Positions 1-6,800 of a stretch of 8,930 nucleotides of DNA are shown piece after piece. Location: the NCBI GenBank assembly GCA_945869245.1, contig CAMBOY010000114.1, positions 1 to 8,930 on the forward strand, in the 5' to 3' direction. The first letter of the stretch is position 1, and each line of letters starts with the position of its first letter. The translations under genes and the position numbers were made by a program. Source of the DNA: Hydrogenophaga intermedia (lineage in GTDB: Bacteria > Pseudomonadota > Gammaproteobacteria > Burkholderiales > Burkholderiaceae_C). A model generated the notes under the pieces. The model made no database searches, had not been told where the DNA came from, and saw only the letters and a program-made list of their open reading frames with translations.

Positions 1-90
1 TCGCTCGGGGTGTTCATGACTGGGTGCTCACGCTCTCGCGCTGCTGGACTCGGCACGTCCCGGGTCGCTCCAGGCCCAGAAACCCCGCCC

Positions 91-185
91 ACACCAAACC
101 TCATCCTTCGCAGTCATACAAGCGCGCGGCTTAAGTTCGGTGGATTGCCTGCTCGCCCGCGTCGAACATAAACACCAAACTCATC
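91..185. repeat. Imperfect direct repeat flanking the 3' end of the lipoprotein gene
   Basis: ACACCAAACCTCATC at 91-105 recurs as ACACCAAACTCATC (one base shorter) at 172-185, about 81 bp apart. The right copy lies inside the lipoprotein gene, on the minus strand in its DEFGV codons. The left copy lies beyond its stop. The stretch 1-113 has no other recognisable feature and no credible gene. Confidence 0.5.
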
Positions 186-1679
186 TGGCCCCTCAAAAGA
201 AATCAAATCAGCAACACCATCACCATCAATATCAGCGTGCGCAACAGCAATCCTCCCGTCCTGCACCACACCGCCGTCAAAAATTCGCGGGCTGCCAAAC
301 ATGCCCTGCGATGTTTTGAAGCTCACACGCTCGGAATTCATACGGTTACCTGCCTCATCAACCAGACTGGTCAGCACCAATTCGTACAACCGTCGCCGAT
401 CCAGCGGAGCATTGGGGGTTATCGTCACAGTGGCCCCAGACACACTAATCTTTACATCATTCGCCCAAGTTGACAATGTGTCGTAACTGTAAAGCGCTAC
501 AGACTGCGACAAGTCAGATCGATTCATCGAAGCCGTTGAAAAAACGGGCTCTGAGAAAGTCAACACCACAGACGTATTAGGTGACACATCGACCGCACCT
601 CGGCTCGGGGACGCGCTCAACAACGTTGGAGCGCTGGCATCCAACTCGATCGACCAGGAAAGCGGAGCTGGCACACCCATACCCAACCAGTTTTGAACCC
701 CAGTGTTCAGCCGAACACTGTACGCCCCGTCGGCCACCATGGCGCCCACTTGCGGCGTAAACACCAATTGCCGGCCGGCCACCGTGGTGACTCCCGGCAC
801 CGCCTGCCCAGCGGCGTTTGTCACCGTCATCGATTGGGCGCGCACTGTGGCTGGGTCCAACAGCCGATTGAACACCACGCTAAGCACCCCGCCAGGCCCT
901 ATCTTTGCCACAGGTGGGGTCTGAACCGACAAAACACCATTGGCCGAGGACCGATCACCTACCTTGTAAGCCAGCAACTCATAAGCGCCGTCGCTGTCCG
1001 AATATTTGATTCGGCCAATACCTTTGGCATACCAAGCCTCCTCCACTTCATTCAATACAGCCTCTTTTCGGGCATTTCTTGAATAGATAATAGACGCATC
1101 CGCTGTGGTTTTTACCCTTAATGCATCCTTGAATTCACCCAGTGCGATGGTGACCACTTCGCGCCCGATCACAACGACAGTTGACTTCAATTCAAGGCTT
1201 TCCGGCACACCATCCCCATCGATATCAGGCAGCGGAACCACTGTGTCAATTGGCGCAAGATTCGATGCCCCAAATTTCAGCAAATAGACACTGCCTATTG
1301 CCGATAATACTTGGTCTTCGTCATCAAAAAACTCACGAAGACCGCCCCCATCGATGGCATAAAAAGACACCTCTGCATAAGGGCTCGACAAGAAATCGAT
1401 CGACTCAACCCTCATCACTTCAGAGTTTCGCAAAGTGGTCTTGTCTTTGACCCTCAGCACAAACTCCCGCTGGGTGCCCACTTGCTTATAAACCCACCCA
1501 TCGCCCACCGTCAGGGGCGGGTCCTCGGCAGACATGACGTCAACGCCACTACCCGCAGTGGTGTCAGCACCTCCGCCGCCGCCACCGCCACCGCCACCTC
1601 CACCGCAGGCGAGCAAGGCGCTCAGTGACAAGGCGCCAATGGCCCATCGGGTGTATCGATACATCGCACAAACCATCAT
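114..1679 (-). CDS. Secreted lipoprotein with poly-Gly tether, two Ig-like (SbsA/Big_5-type) domains and a terminal FG-GAP-type motif
   Basis: Predicted exported lipoprotein of 521 aa; no enzymatic role is visible. I chose the ATG at 1679 because GGAGG lies 8 nt upstream. It gives a short n-region, a hydrophobic stretch and the lipobox LLAC with lipidated Cys25. Gly at +2, rather than Asp, fits outer-membrane sorting. Twelve consecutive glycines follow (residues 26-37). Residues about 58-240 form a beta-rich domain with GWVYKQ near its start and WYAKGIGRIKY near its end, a pattern I associate with other secreted lipoproteins. It includes a DIDGDG calcium-type motif (152-157). Two Ig-like domains occupy about 249-346 and 351-456; the second has the typical LTFSEPV strand. 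A second DIDGDGVADLI motif (483-493) resembles the start of an FG-GAP/VCBS repeat, but the protein ends about 30 residues later. GC content is well below that of the genes to the right, suggesting transfer. An upstream in-frame ATG at 1760 would put 27 residues ahead of the signal peptide and is less likely. Confidence 0.85.
   Translation of the reverse strand: MMVCAMYRYTRWAIGALSLSALLACGGGGGGGGGGGGADTTAGSGVDVMSAEDPPLTVGDGWVYKQVGTQREFVLRVKDKTTLRNSEVMRVESIDFLSSPYAEVSFYAIDGGGLREFFDDEDQVLSAIGSVYLLKFGASNLAPIDTVVPLPDIDGDGVPESLELKSTVVVIGREVVTIALGEFKDALRVKTTADASIIYSRNARKEAVLNEVEEAWYAKGIGRIKYSDSDGAYELLAYKVGDRSSANGVLSVQTPPVAKIGPGGVLSVVFNRLLDPATVRAQSMTVTNAAGQAVPGVTTVAGRQLVFTPQVGAMVADGAYSVRLNTGVQNWLGMGVPAPLSWSIELDASAPTLLSASPSRGAVDVSPNTSVVLTFSEPVFSTASMNRSDLSQSVALYSYDTLSTWANDVKISVSGATVTITPNAPLDRRRLYELVLTSLVDEAGNRMNSERVSFKTSQGMFGSPRIFDGGVVQDGRIAVAHADIDGDGVADLISFEGPDEFGVYVRRGRAGNPPNLSRALV
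1569..1604 (-). repeat. GGN triplet tract encoding 12 glycines
   Basis: Twelve consecutive glycine codons (a mix of GGT, GGC and GGA) directly follow the lipobox cysteine codon at 1605-1607. Codon mixing makes it an imperfect triplet repeat. Poly-Gly tracts right after the lipid cysteine are common in outer-membrane lipoproteins and probably act as a flexible spacer from the membrane. Confidence 0.9.
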
Positions 1680-1687
1680 CAATGCCG

Positions 1688-1692
1688 CCTCC
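1688..1692 (-). promoter_or_regulatory. Shine-Dalgarno site deciding the lipoprotein start
   Basis: GGAGG on the minus strand, 8 nt before the ATG at 1679. Adjacent in-frame ATGs at 1676 and 1664 also keep the signal peptide intact, so the exact choice among them does not alter the product's fate. Confidence 0.65.
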
Positions 1693-1846
1693 ACACCGGG
1701 TGTTCTGGGTTCGGTCGAGCAGGAGCTTAGGCGTTGGGCAAAGACACCGCGCCCATGCATCTGACCACTTCATCGGAAATGTATCACTTGGGTAGTAATT
1801 TCAGCACACGGCGTGAGCCCTTCGCAGTGAAAGCCGACATGAGGGC

Positions 1847-2092
1847 ATGACGGCAAACGACGCCCTGGCTTTCCTGCACCACTTGGCCTCGATCGCCCAC
1901 CCGCAAGAGGTGCACTTCTTGTGGCGCCCTTTTCTGCGCGATCCAGACGACGACATGGTGGTGGAATGTGCTGTGGCAGCGGGTGCCCGCTATGTGGTCA
2001 CACACAGTCTGCGCGATGTAAAAAAACGGCAGCTGGGCGTGTACGCCGTGCCACCCTCAGACTTTTTGGCGTTGCTCAGGAGCGCCGCATGA
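1847..2092 (+). pseudogene. PIN-domain toxin, N-terminally truncated (C-terminal half only)
   Basis: The 81 residues from the ATG at 1847 match the C-terminal half of PIN-family toxins (putative toxin-antitoxin toxin component, PIN family). Visible family features are EVHFLWRPFLRDPDDDMVVECAVAAG, here residues 21-46 with the acidic RDPDDD cluster, then YVVTHSLRD and the closing LGVYAVPPSDFL. Intact members are about 130-145 aa and begin with an LDTN-type strand supplying the first metal-binding Asp; that half is absent. In-frame codons 1817-1846, upstream of the ATG, read ALRSESRHEG. They could be remnant homology, but a TGA at 1814-1816 closes the frame. Without the first catalytic Asp, RNase activity is not expected. 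The stop overlaps the antitoxin start as ATGA. A short expressed protein is possible, but a decayed toxin is the better reading. Confidence 0.7.
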
Positions 2093-2314
2093 CCGCCTTG
2101 ACCGTTCGTTTGCCTCACTCGGTTCACGCCAAGGTCCGTGAGCTGGCCGCGCGATGGCGTGTCGGTGAACCAATTCATCGCCAGCGCCGCCAGCGAGAAA
2201 ATGGCGTCGGTTCTCACACTCGACCATCTCGGGCGAGAAGAGGCGCCAGGTCAACGCCAAGACTTTGAACGGTTCTTGAACACGGTCCCTGTCGGCAACG
2301 ACACGGTGGATTGA
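2089..2314 (+). pseudogene. Ribbon-helix-helix (CopG/HicB-like) antitoxin, frameshifted
   Basis: The ATG at 2089 overlaps the toxin stop (ATGA). The first 21 codons read MTALTVRLPHSVHAKVRELAA, a typical ribbon-helix-helix beginning: the beta strand that contacts DNA, then helix 1. After position 2152 the homology moves to the next frame. From 2153 it reads DGVSVNQFIASAASEKMAS, the usual turn and helix 2, and continues to a TGA at 2312-2314. The zero frame instead runs into unrelated Arg-rich sequence and stops at 2268. The simplest explanation is loss of one GC from a GCGCGC run, since restoring it gives AARDGVSVN. The restored protein would be about 75 aa. Antitoxins of this kind neutralise their partner and repress the shared promoter. 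Here the truncated toxin would have removed selection to keep it. A sequencing error is the main alternative. Confidence 0.72.
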
Positions 2315-2426
2315 AGCCAAGCGCCAAGCCAAGCCCCGCCGGGACACCCAGGCGACAGCCTGCGCGCCCGGTGGTCACACCCGGGACAAAACCGCGCCAG
2401 CGCGCGACCCAGAATCCGCCCCACAC

Positions 2427-2430
2427 AGGA
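2427..2430 (+). promoter_or_regulatory. Shine-Dalgarno site of the histidine phosphatase gene
   Basis: AGGA (followed by A) ends 8 nt before the ATG at 2439 and supports that start. No clear -10/-35 pair is visible in 2315-2438, which has no other recognisable feature. Confidence 0.55.
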
Positions 2431-2438
2431 ACGGACTC

Positions 2439-3119
2439 ATGGGAACCCTTTATCTGGTGCGGCACGGTCAGGCCTCGTTTGGGGCCGACAACTACGACCA
2501 GCTCAGCCCGCTAGGGCACGAGCAGGGCGTGCGCCTGGGCCGCTACTGGGCGCGCATCGGCTTTGTGCCCGACGCGGTGCTCACCGGCACCTTGCAGCGC
2601 CAGCGCCAGACCTGGGCTGCCATCCGCGAAGGGCTGGGCGAAACCGCGCCCGCGACGCCAGCGGTGGAGTGCGATTGCCTCAACGAATACGACAGCGAGG
2701 CGGTGATCCGCGCCATTTACCGCGAGCCGTTGCCCCCGCCCGACACACCCGAGCTGTACCGCGCCCACTTTCACCGCCTGCGCGACGGCCTGACCCAGTG
2801 GATGGCCGGCACGGTGAGCCCCGAGGGCATGCCCAGCTACAACGACTTTGCCAAGGGCGTGGCCACGGTGCTGGCCCATGTGCGCGAACACCACCTGGGC
2901 CAACGGGTGCTGGTGGTCAGCAGCGGCGGCCCCATCGCCACCGCCGTGGGCCAGGTGCTGGGCACCAGCCCAGAGACCACCATCAACCTGAACATGCGCA
3001 TCCGCAACAGCGCGGTCAGCCAGACCGAATTCAACGCGCGGCGCCACAGTCTCATCACCTTCAACACCTTGCCGCATTTGGGCGAGCCGGGGGATGAGGG
3101 GCTGCTGACCTACACCTGA
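2439..3119 (+). CDS. Histidine phosphatase family protein (phosphoglycerate-mutase-like)
   Basis: Cytoplasmic protein of 226 aa with no signal peptide. The N-terminus LYLVRHGQASFG carries the RHG signature (His9, the phosphohistidine nucleophile in this superfamily). LTGTLQRQRQT (48-58) corresponds to the second phosphate-binding arginine region, and LNEYD (81-85) to the conserved acidic position. The C-terminal block normally reads S-H-G around the second catalytic histidine. Here it reads VVSSGGPIA (159-167), so Ser162 replaces that His. I recall this SGG form from a subfamily of these proteins, so it need not mean inactivity, but the substrate cannot be named. The start is supported by AGGA 8 nt upstream. 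It is a single gene transcribed toward the creatininase-family gene, with 13 bp between the stops. Confidence 0.85.
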   Translation: MGTLYLVRHGQASFGADNYDQLSPLGHEQGVRLGRYWARIGFVPDAVLTGTLQRQRQTWAAIREGLGETAPATPAVECDCLNEYDSEAVIRAIYREPLPPPDTPELYRAHFHRLRDGLTQWMAGTVSPEGMPSYNDFAKGVATVLAHVREHHLGQRVLVVSSGGPIATAVGQVLGTSPETTINLNMRIRNSAVSQTEFNARRHSLITFNTLPHLGEPGDEGLLTYT

Positions 3120-3132
3120 GCGGCGGGCCAGA

Positions 3133-3969
3133 TCAGCCCGGCGCCTCGCCCAGCCGCCCCATTTCCACCACCAGCTGCGCCAGCGCCCGCCCGGCCGCCT
3201 GCAGCAGCGCCTGGCCGTCTTCGGCCGTGGCGGCGGCGGCGTTGCCGACCGCGCCGCTGGGGTTCAGATCTTGGGTGGCCCAGGCCAGTTTGGCGCTTTT
3301 GCCGTTGCCCAGCAGTGGCAGGTGCTGGGCGCGCCATTCGGTGGCCGACGCGAAGGCTTCGGCGCGGTCCATGCGCACGCGCTCGGGGTGCAGCGCGCGC
3401 ATCATGGCGGTTTCCACTTGGCCGGCGTGCACACCAAAGCGCTGCTCGTGGGCCGAGAAGCGGGCCATCACGTCCTGGCCGTGTGCATCGAGCAAGGGCA
3501 GCTGGTACCAGCTGCTGCTGACCACGGTCAGCCCCAAGCGCGCGCGCAGGTCGCGTGCCACCAGGTCGAGCGCGCCTTGCTGGCCGCCGTGGGTGTTGAA
3601 GATCAGCAGGGTGCGAACGCCACTGACCGCCACACATTCGGCGAGTTCGGTCCACACCCGCATCAAGGTCTCGGCCTTGAGCGTCAGGGTGCCGGCGAAC
3701 GCGCTGTGTTCGGGCGAAAAGCCCACGGTCTGGGTCGGCAAAAACAGCGCTGCGCGGTCGGTGAGCGTGGCCTGCAGAGGCTCCCAGGCGGCAGCGATGA
3801 TGCCGTCGGCCAAGTCGCTGTCGACGCTGAGCGGCAGGTGCGGGCCGTGCTGTTCGGTGGCGGCCACCGGCAACACCGCGATGGCGCGGCTGCGGTCGAG
3901 CGCGGCAAAGTCGGCGGTGCTCAGGTGTGCCCAACGCAGCGGGCCGTGCAGGGGTGTGGAGGTGCTCAT
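3133..3969 (-). CDS. Creatininase family protein (metal-dependent amidohydrolase)
   Basis: A 278-aa cytoplasmic protein. Family hallmarks, in order, are LPVAATEQHGPHLPLSVDSDLA (Glu and His of TEQHG and Asp of SVDSD as metal ligands), FNTHGGQQG (the usual NxHGG metal-binding loop) and HAGQVETAMM (the usual HAGexET block, with its ligand Glu). Members cleave amide bonds in small cyclic or linear substrates, for example creatinine, or deformylate riboflavin/F420 precursors. The true substrate cannot be told from sequence. I chose the ATG at 3969 (MSTSTPLHG) over an in-frame ATG at 4086, because the extra 39 residues are low-complexity and cross the likely promoter. No good Shine-Dalgarno is visible. 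TACACT, a -10-like hexamer, sits 9 nt before the ATG, so a near-leaderless transcript is possible. The gene is divergent from the DsbD-like gene. Confidence 0.87.
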   Translation of the reverse strand: MSTSTPLHGPLRWAHLSTADFAALDRSRAIAVLPVAATEQHGPHLPLSVDSDLADGIIAAAWEPLQATLTDRAALFLPTQTVGFSPEHSAFAGTLTLKAETLMRVWTELAECVAVSGVRTLLIFNTHGGQQGALDLVARDLRARLGLTVVSSSWYQLPLLDAHGQDVMARFSAHEQRFGVHAGQVETAMMRALHPERVRMDRAEAFASATEWRAQHLPLLGNGKSAKLAWATQDLNPSGAVGNAAAATAEDGQALLQAAGRALAQLVVEMGRLGEAPG

Positions 3970-4114
3970 GGGGCACACAGTGTACGGGGGTGGGTGGGCG
4001 CTGGCCACCGCCAACAACAGCAAACGCTTATATTTAGACCCGCCCCCGAGGAACTTGCCGCACCGCCGCAGGCTCGGACTGGGCAAGCTTTAAGAAACGG
4101 TTGTGGTGCTGACA
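3970..4114. promoter_or_regulatory. Divergent promoter region between the creatininase and DsbD-like genes
   Basis: This 145-bp gap separates two divergent genes. It holds an AT-rich core, CTTATATTTAG at 4027-4037, unusual in this GC-rich context and able to supply a -10 element in either direction (TATATT plus, TATAAG minus). A second -10-like TACACT lies on the minus strand at 3979-3984. No convincing -35 hexamer could be paired with either. Confidence 0.35.
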
Positions 4115-6310
4115 ATGACTTCCTTGTGGACAAGGGTGGCGCGCTGGGCGCTGGCCGCTGCCCTGCTGAGCGGCCTGCCGGCGCTGGCCCAGATCAACAC
4201 CGCCGCGCTGCTGGCGCCGGCGGGGGTGGTGGACACCGGTCAGGTGCGCGCCGAGCTGCTGGCCCACGCGCCCCAGGGCGTGGCCCCGGGCGCCACCGTG
4301 TGGCTGGGCCTGCGGCTGCAGCACGCGCCCCAGTGGCACACCTATTGGAAAAACCCCGGCGACTCGGGCCTGCCCACCGAGCTGAGCTGGACCCTGCCCG
4401 CCGGCGTGAGCGCCGGCGCGGTGGACTGGCCCACGCCGCGCAAATTCCCGCTCGGCACCTTGGCCAACTACGGTTACGAGGGCACGGTGCTGCTGCCGGT
4501 GCCGCTGACCATTGCGCAGGCGCCCAGCGGCGCCACGCTGCCCATCACGCTGGAGGCCACCTGGCTGGCCTGCCGGCAAGAATGTATTCCCGAAGAGGGC
4601 CGATTCACCCTGAACCTGCCGGTGCAAGGCAGCACCGCCAGCCATGCCGCCGAGTTTGACGCGGCCTTGGCGCGCCGACCGGTGGCGGCGGCGTCCGGCG
4701 ACGGCGCGGTGGTGCCCGAGGCCGGTTTTTTGGCGGTGCAACTGGCCAATCTGCCCGCCGCCTGGCGCGGCCAGACGCTGGAGTTTTTTCCAGAAACACC
4801 GGCGCTGATTGAGCCCGGCGCGGCCTGGACCCAGGCCTGGGACGGCGAGCGCTGGACCGCACGCATTCCGCTCACGCCCCACCGCAGCCAAAGCCCAACC
4901 GAACTGCCGCTGGTGGTGGCGCAGGCCAATGGCGCCAGCGAACAAGCGGGGGTGCGCCAGACGGTGGCGGTGCAGGGCAGCTGGCCTCCCGTGGTGGCGC
5001 TGCCCGCCGCCACCGTTTCTCCCGAACTGCAACAGGCGCTGCAGCAGGCGCTGGACGCCAGGGCGGCGCAAGCATCGGGGCCAAGCATCGGTCTGTGGGC
5101 GGCGCTGTTGGGCGCCCTGATCGGCGGCCTCATCCTCAACCTCATGCCCTGTGTGTTCCCGGTGCTGGCGATCAAGGTGCTGGCCTTTGCCCAGCACGCC
5201 GAGCAACAGGCCAGCCACCGCCGCGTCGGCCTGGCCTACACCGCTGGCGTGGTGCTGAGTTTTGTGGCGCTGGGCGGCCTGCTGCTGGGGCTGCGCTCGG
5301 CGGGCGAGGCGATTGGCTGGGGTTTTCAGCTGCAAAGCCCGCTGGTGGTGGCCGCGCTGGCCACGCTGTTCACCGTGATTGGCCTGAACCTGGCCGGGCT
5401 GTTTGAGTTTGGCAACGTGCTGCCCAGCCGCTTGGCCACCCTGCAAGCGCGCAGCCCGAGCGGCGATGCGTTTTTGACCGGGGTGCTGGCGGTGGCGATT
5501 GCCTCGCCCTGCACCGCGCCGTTCATGGGCGCGTCGCTGGGCTTGGCCATGGCCTTGCCCACGGGCCAAGCGCTGGCGGTGTTTGCCCTGTTGGGCGTGG
5601 GCATGGCCCTGCCTTACTTGGCGGCCAGTTGGTGGCCAGCGGTGGCGCGCGCGCTGCCGCGCCCGGGCGCGTGGATGGTCACCTTCCGCCAGTTCATGGC
5701 CTTTCCCATGTTCGCCACCGTGGTGTGGCTGCTGTGGGTGCTGGGCCAACAAAGCGGCATCACCGGCGCAGCCGCGCTGCTGCTGATGCTGGTGGCGCTG
5801 GCTTGGCTGATCTGGGGCTTGGGCCTGCGCGGCCGCAGCCGCACCGTGCTGGCTGGCTTGGCGGCGGCCGCCTTGCTGTGGCTGGGCCTGAGCCTAGGCC
5901 CCAACGTGACCCGCTTGCAAGCCAGCGCACCGGGCGAGCCCGTGGCCACCGGTGTGCCGGGCCAAAGCTGGCAAGCCTGGAGCCCCGAGCGCCAGGCGAC
6001 ACTGCTGGCCCAGGGTCGCCCCGTGTTTGTGGACTACACCGCCGCCTGGTGCGTGACCTGCCAGTTCAACAAAAACAACGCCCTGGCCGACGCCGACGTG
6101 CTGGCCGACATGGCCAGCAAACACGTGGCCCTGCTGCGCGCCGACTGGACCCGACGCGACCCGCTCATCACCGCCGAACTCGCCAAGCTCGGCCGCAGCG
6201 GCGTGCCGGTCTACACCCTGATCGCCCCCGGCCGGCCGCCGCAAGTGCTGAGCGAAGTGCTCAGCGTGGGCGAGCTGCGCGCCACCCTGGCCCAATTGCC
6301 CACCCCATGA
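4115..6310 (+). CDS. dsbD: DsbD/ScsB-like protein-disulfide reductase, inner membrane, with C-terminal thioredoxin domain
   Basis: A 731-aa protein of the DsbD superfamily, which carries electrons from cytoplasmic thioredoxin across the inner membrane to periplasmic thiol proteins. A signal peptide (about residues 1-26, ending ALAQ) precedes an N-terminal periplasmic domain of the ScsB/DsbC_N type, with HTYWKNPGDSGLPTE near 75-89. Its cysteine pair is LACRQEC (Cys153 and Cys157). From about 325 to 595 lies the multi-helix membrane domain, with NLMPCVFPVLAIK (Cys346) and ASPCTAPFMG (Cys466), the two membrane cysteines that shuttle electrons. The C-terminal thioredoxin-like domain has WCVTC (Cys646 and Cys649) and a cis-Pro loop GVPVY (Pro698). 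All six redox cysteines are present. The architecture resembles ScsB more than E. coli DsbD, so the symbol is by superfamily. The ATG at 4115 is preferred over an in-frame GTG at 4103; neither has a strong Shine-Dalgarno. The stop overlaps the rhodanese start. Confidence 0.92.
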   Translation: MTSLWTRVARWALAAALLSGLPALAQINTAALLAPAGVVDTGQVRAELLAHAPQGVAPGATVWLGLRLQHAPQWHTYWKNPGDSGLPTELSWTLPAGVSAGAVDWPTPRKFPLGTLANYGYEGTVLLPVPLTIAQAPSGATLPITLEATWLACRQECIPEEGRFTLNLPVQGSTASHAAEFDAALARRPVAAASGDGAVVPEAGFLAVQLANLPAAWRGQTLEFFPETPALIEPGAAWTQAWDGERWTARIPLTPHRSQSPTELPLVVAQANGASEQAGVRQTVAVQGSWPPVVALPAATVSPELQQALQQALDARAAQASGPSIGLWAALLGALIGGLILNLMPCVFPVLAIKVLAFAQHAEQQASHRRVGLAYTAGVVLSFVALGGLLLGLRSAGEAIGWGFQLQSPLVVAALATLFTVIGLNLAGLFEFGNVLPSRLATLQARSPSGDAFLTGVLAVAIASPCTAPFMGASLGLAMALPTGQALAVFALLGVGMALPYLAASWWPAVARALPRPGAWMVTFRQFMAFPMFATVVWLLWVLGQQSGITGAAALLLMLVALAWLIWGLGLRGRSRTVLAGLAAAALLWLGLSLGPNVTRLQASAPGEPVATGVPGQSWQAWSPERQATLLAQGRPVFVDYTAAWCVTCQFNKNNALADADVLADMASKHVALLRADWTRRDPLITAELAKLGRSGVPVYTLIAPGRPPQVLSEVLSVGELRATLAQLPTP

Positions 6311-6717
6311 CACAGACCATGCACCGCCGCCACCTGATGCTCACCACCTTGGCCGCCCTGGCTCTGGCCGCCTGCAGCCCCGCCGCACCGCCCGAGTGGC
6401 AGGTGAGCCTTGACGAGGCGCGCCAACTGCTGGAGCGTGGCGACGCGGTGGTGTTTGACATCCGCGAAGCCGACGAACACGCCGACGGCGTGGCGCAAGG
6501 CATGCGACTGCTGCCCGTGTCGCAGCTGGACAAACGCTTGGCCGAAATCCCCACAGACCCCGCGCAGCCGGTGCTCATCATCTGCGCCACCCAAAGCCGG
6601 TCGAGCACTGTGGTGCGGGCCCTGCGCGAAGCGGGCTGGACCCATGTGCGCTACGTAGACGGCGGCATGGTCGGCTGGGTGCGGCGCGGCTGGCCGGTGT
6701 TCAAGCCCATGGGCTGA
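6307..6717 (+). CDS. Lipoprotein rhodanese (sulfurtransferase domain)
   Basis: A 136-aa protein with a lipoprotein signal: RRH, then a hydrophobic run, then LALAAC with Cys23 lipidated and Ser at +2. The rest is a single rhodanese domain: SLDEARQLLERGDAVVFDIREADEH (34-58), then the active-site loop CATQSR (Cys93 to Arg98, the C-x4-R form able to hold a persulfide), then VRYVDGGMVGWVRRGWPV at the end. The catalytic Cys is present, so activity as a membrane-tethered periplasmic sulfurtransferase is plausible, but donor and acceptor are unknown. Its ATG overlaps the DsbD-like stop (ATGA), so the two are translationally coupled, and the reductase could keep the rhodanese cysteine reduced (inference). 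An alternative ATG at 6319 leaves the signal peptide intact. Confidence 0.87.
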   Translation: MTQTMHRRHLMLTTLAALALAACSPAAPPEWQVSLDEARQLLERGDAVVFDIREADEHADGVAQGMRLLPVSQLDKRLAEIPTDPAQPVLIICATQSRSSTVVRALREAGWTHVRYVDGGMVGWVRRGWPVFKPMG

Positions 6718-6759
6718 CCATGGCCCGCCTGACCGCACCGCGCCAGCGGCCCTAGGCGG

Positions 6760-6765
6760 GATAAT
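6760..6765 (+). promoter_or_regulatory. Candidate -10 element of hemE
   Basis: GATAAT (5 of 6 matches to TATAAT) lies in the 83-bp gap between the rhodanese gene and hemE and predicts a leader of roughly 30 nt. The expected -35 position (about 6737-6742) reads ACCGCG, a poor match. The -10 call therefore rests on one hexamer, in GC-rich sequence. Confidence 0.4.
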
Positions 6766-6800
6766 GCCGGTTCTTTGAACAGCACAGACCCGGACCCGCC

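Noticed and set aside
121..150. Resemblance of GCGCGGCTTAAGTTCGG to part of an integron attC site
   Set aside because: I could not find the paired GTTRRRY and RYYYAAC core sites or a matching inverted arm, so a cassette site is not supported.
2311..2514. A 67-codon open frame between the antitoxin remnant and the phosphatase gene
   Set aside because: Pro/Arg/Thr-rich with no ribosome site or family signature, and it runs into the well-supported phosphatase gene in another frame.
3124..3140. Hairpin CGGGC...GCCCG between the convergent genes, as a shared terminator
   Set aside because: Only a 5-bp stem with a 7-nt loop and no T-run on either side; it also overlaps the creatininase-family stop. 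Chance is likely in GC-rich DNA.
3271..4659. A 462-codon plus-strand open frame opposite the creatininase-family gene and into the DsbD-like gene
   Set aside because: It crosses two well-supported genes and the intergenic region between them, and has low-complexity composition and no family signature.
4034..5752. A 572-codon open frame on the minus strand opposite the DsbD-like gene
   Set aside because: It is Gln/Arg/His/Gly-rich with no recognisable domain, and mirrors the codon bias of a convincing plus-strand gene. Long antisense frames are expected at this GC content.
5629..6717. Apparent 362-codon protein ending in the rhodanese domain
   Set aside because: Its first 225 or so codons are out-of-frame translation of the DsbD-like gene. 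The real gene begins at 6307 with a lipoprotein signal.
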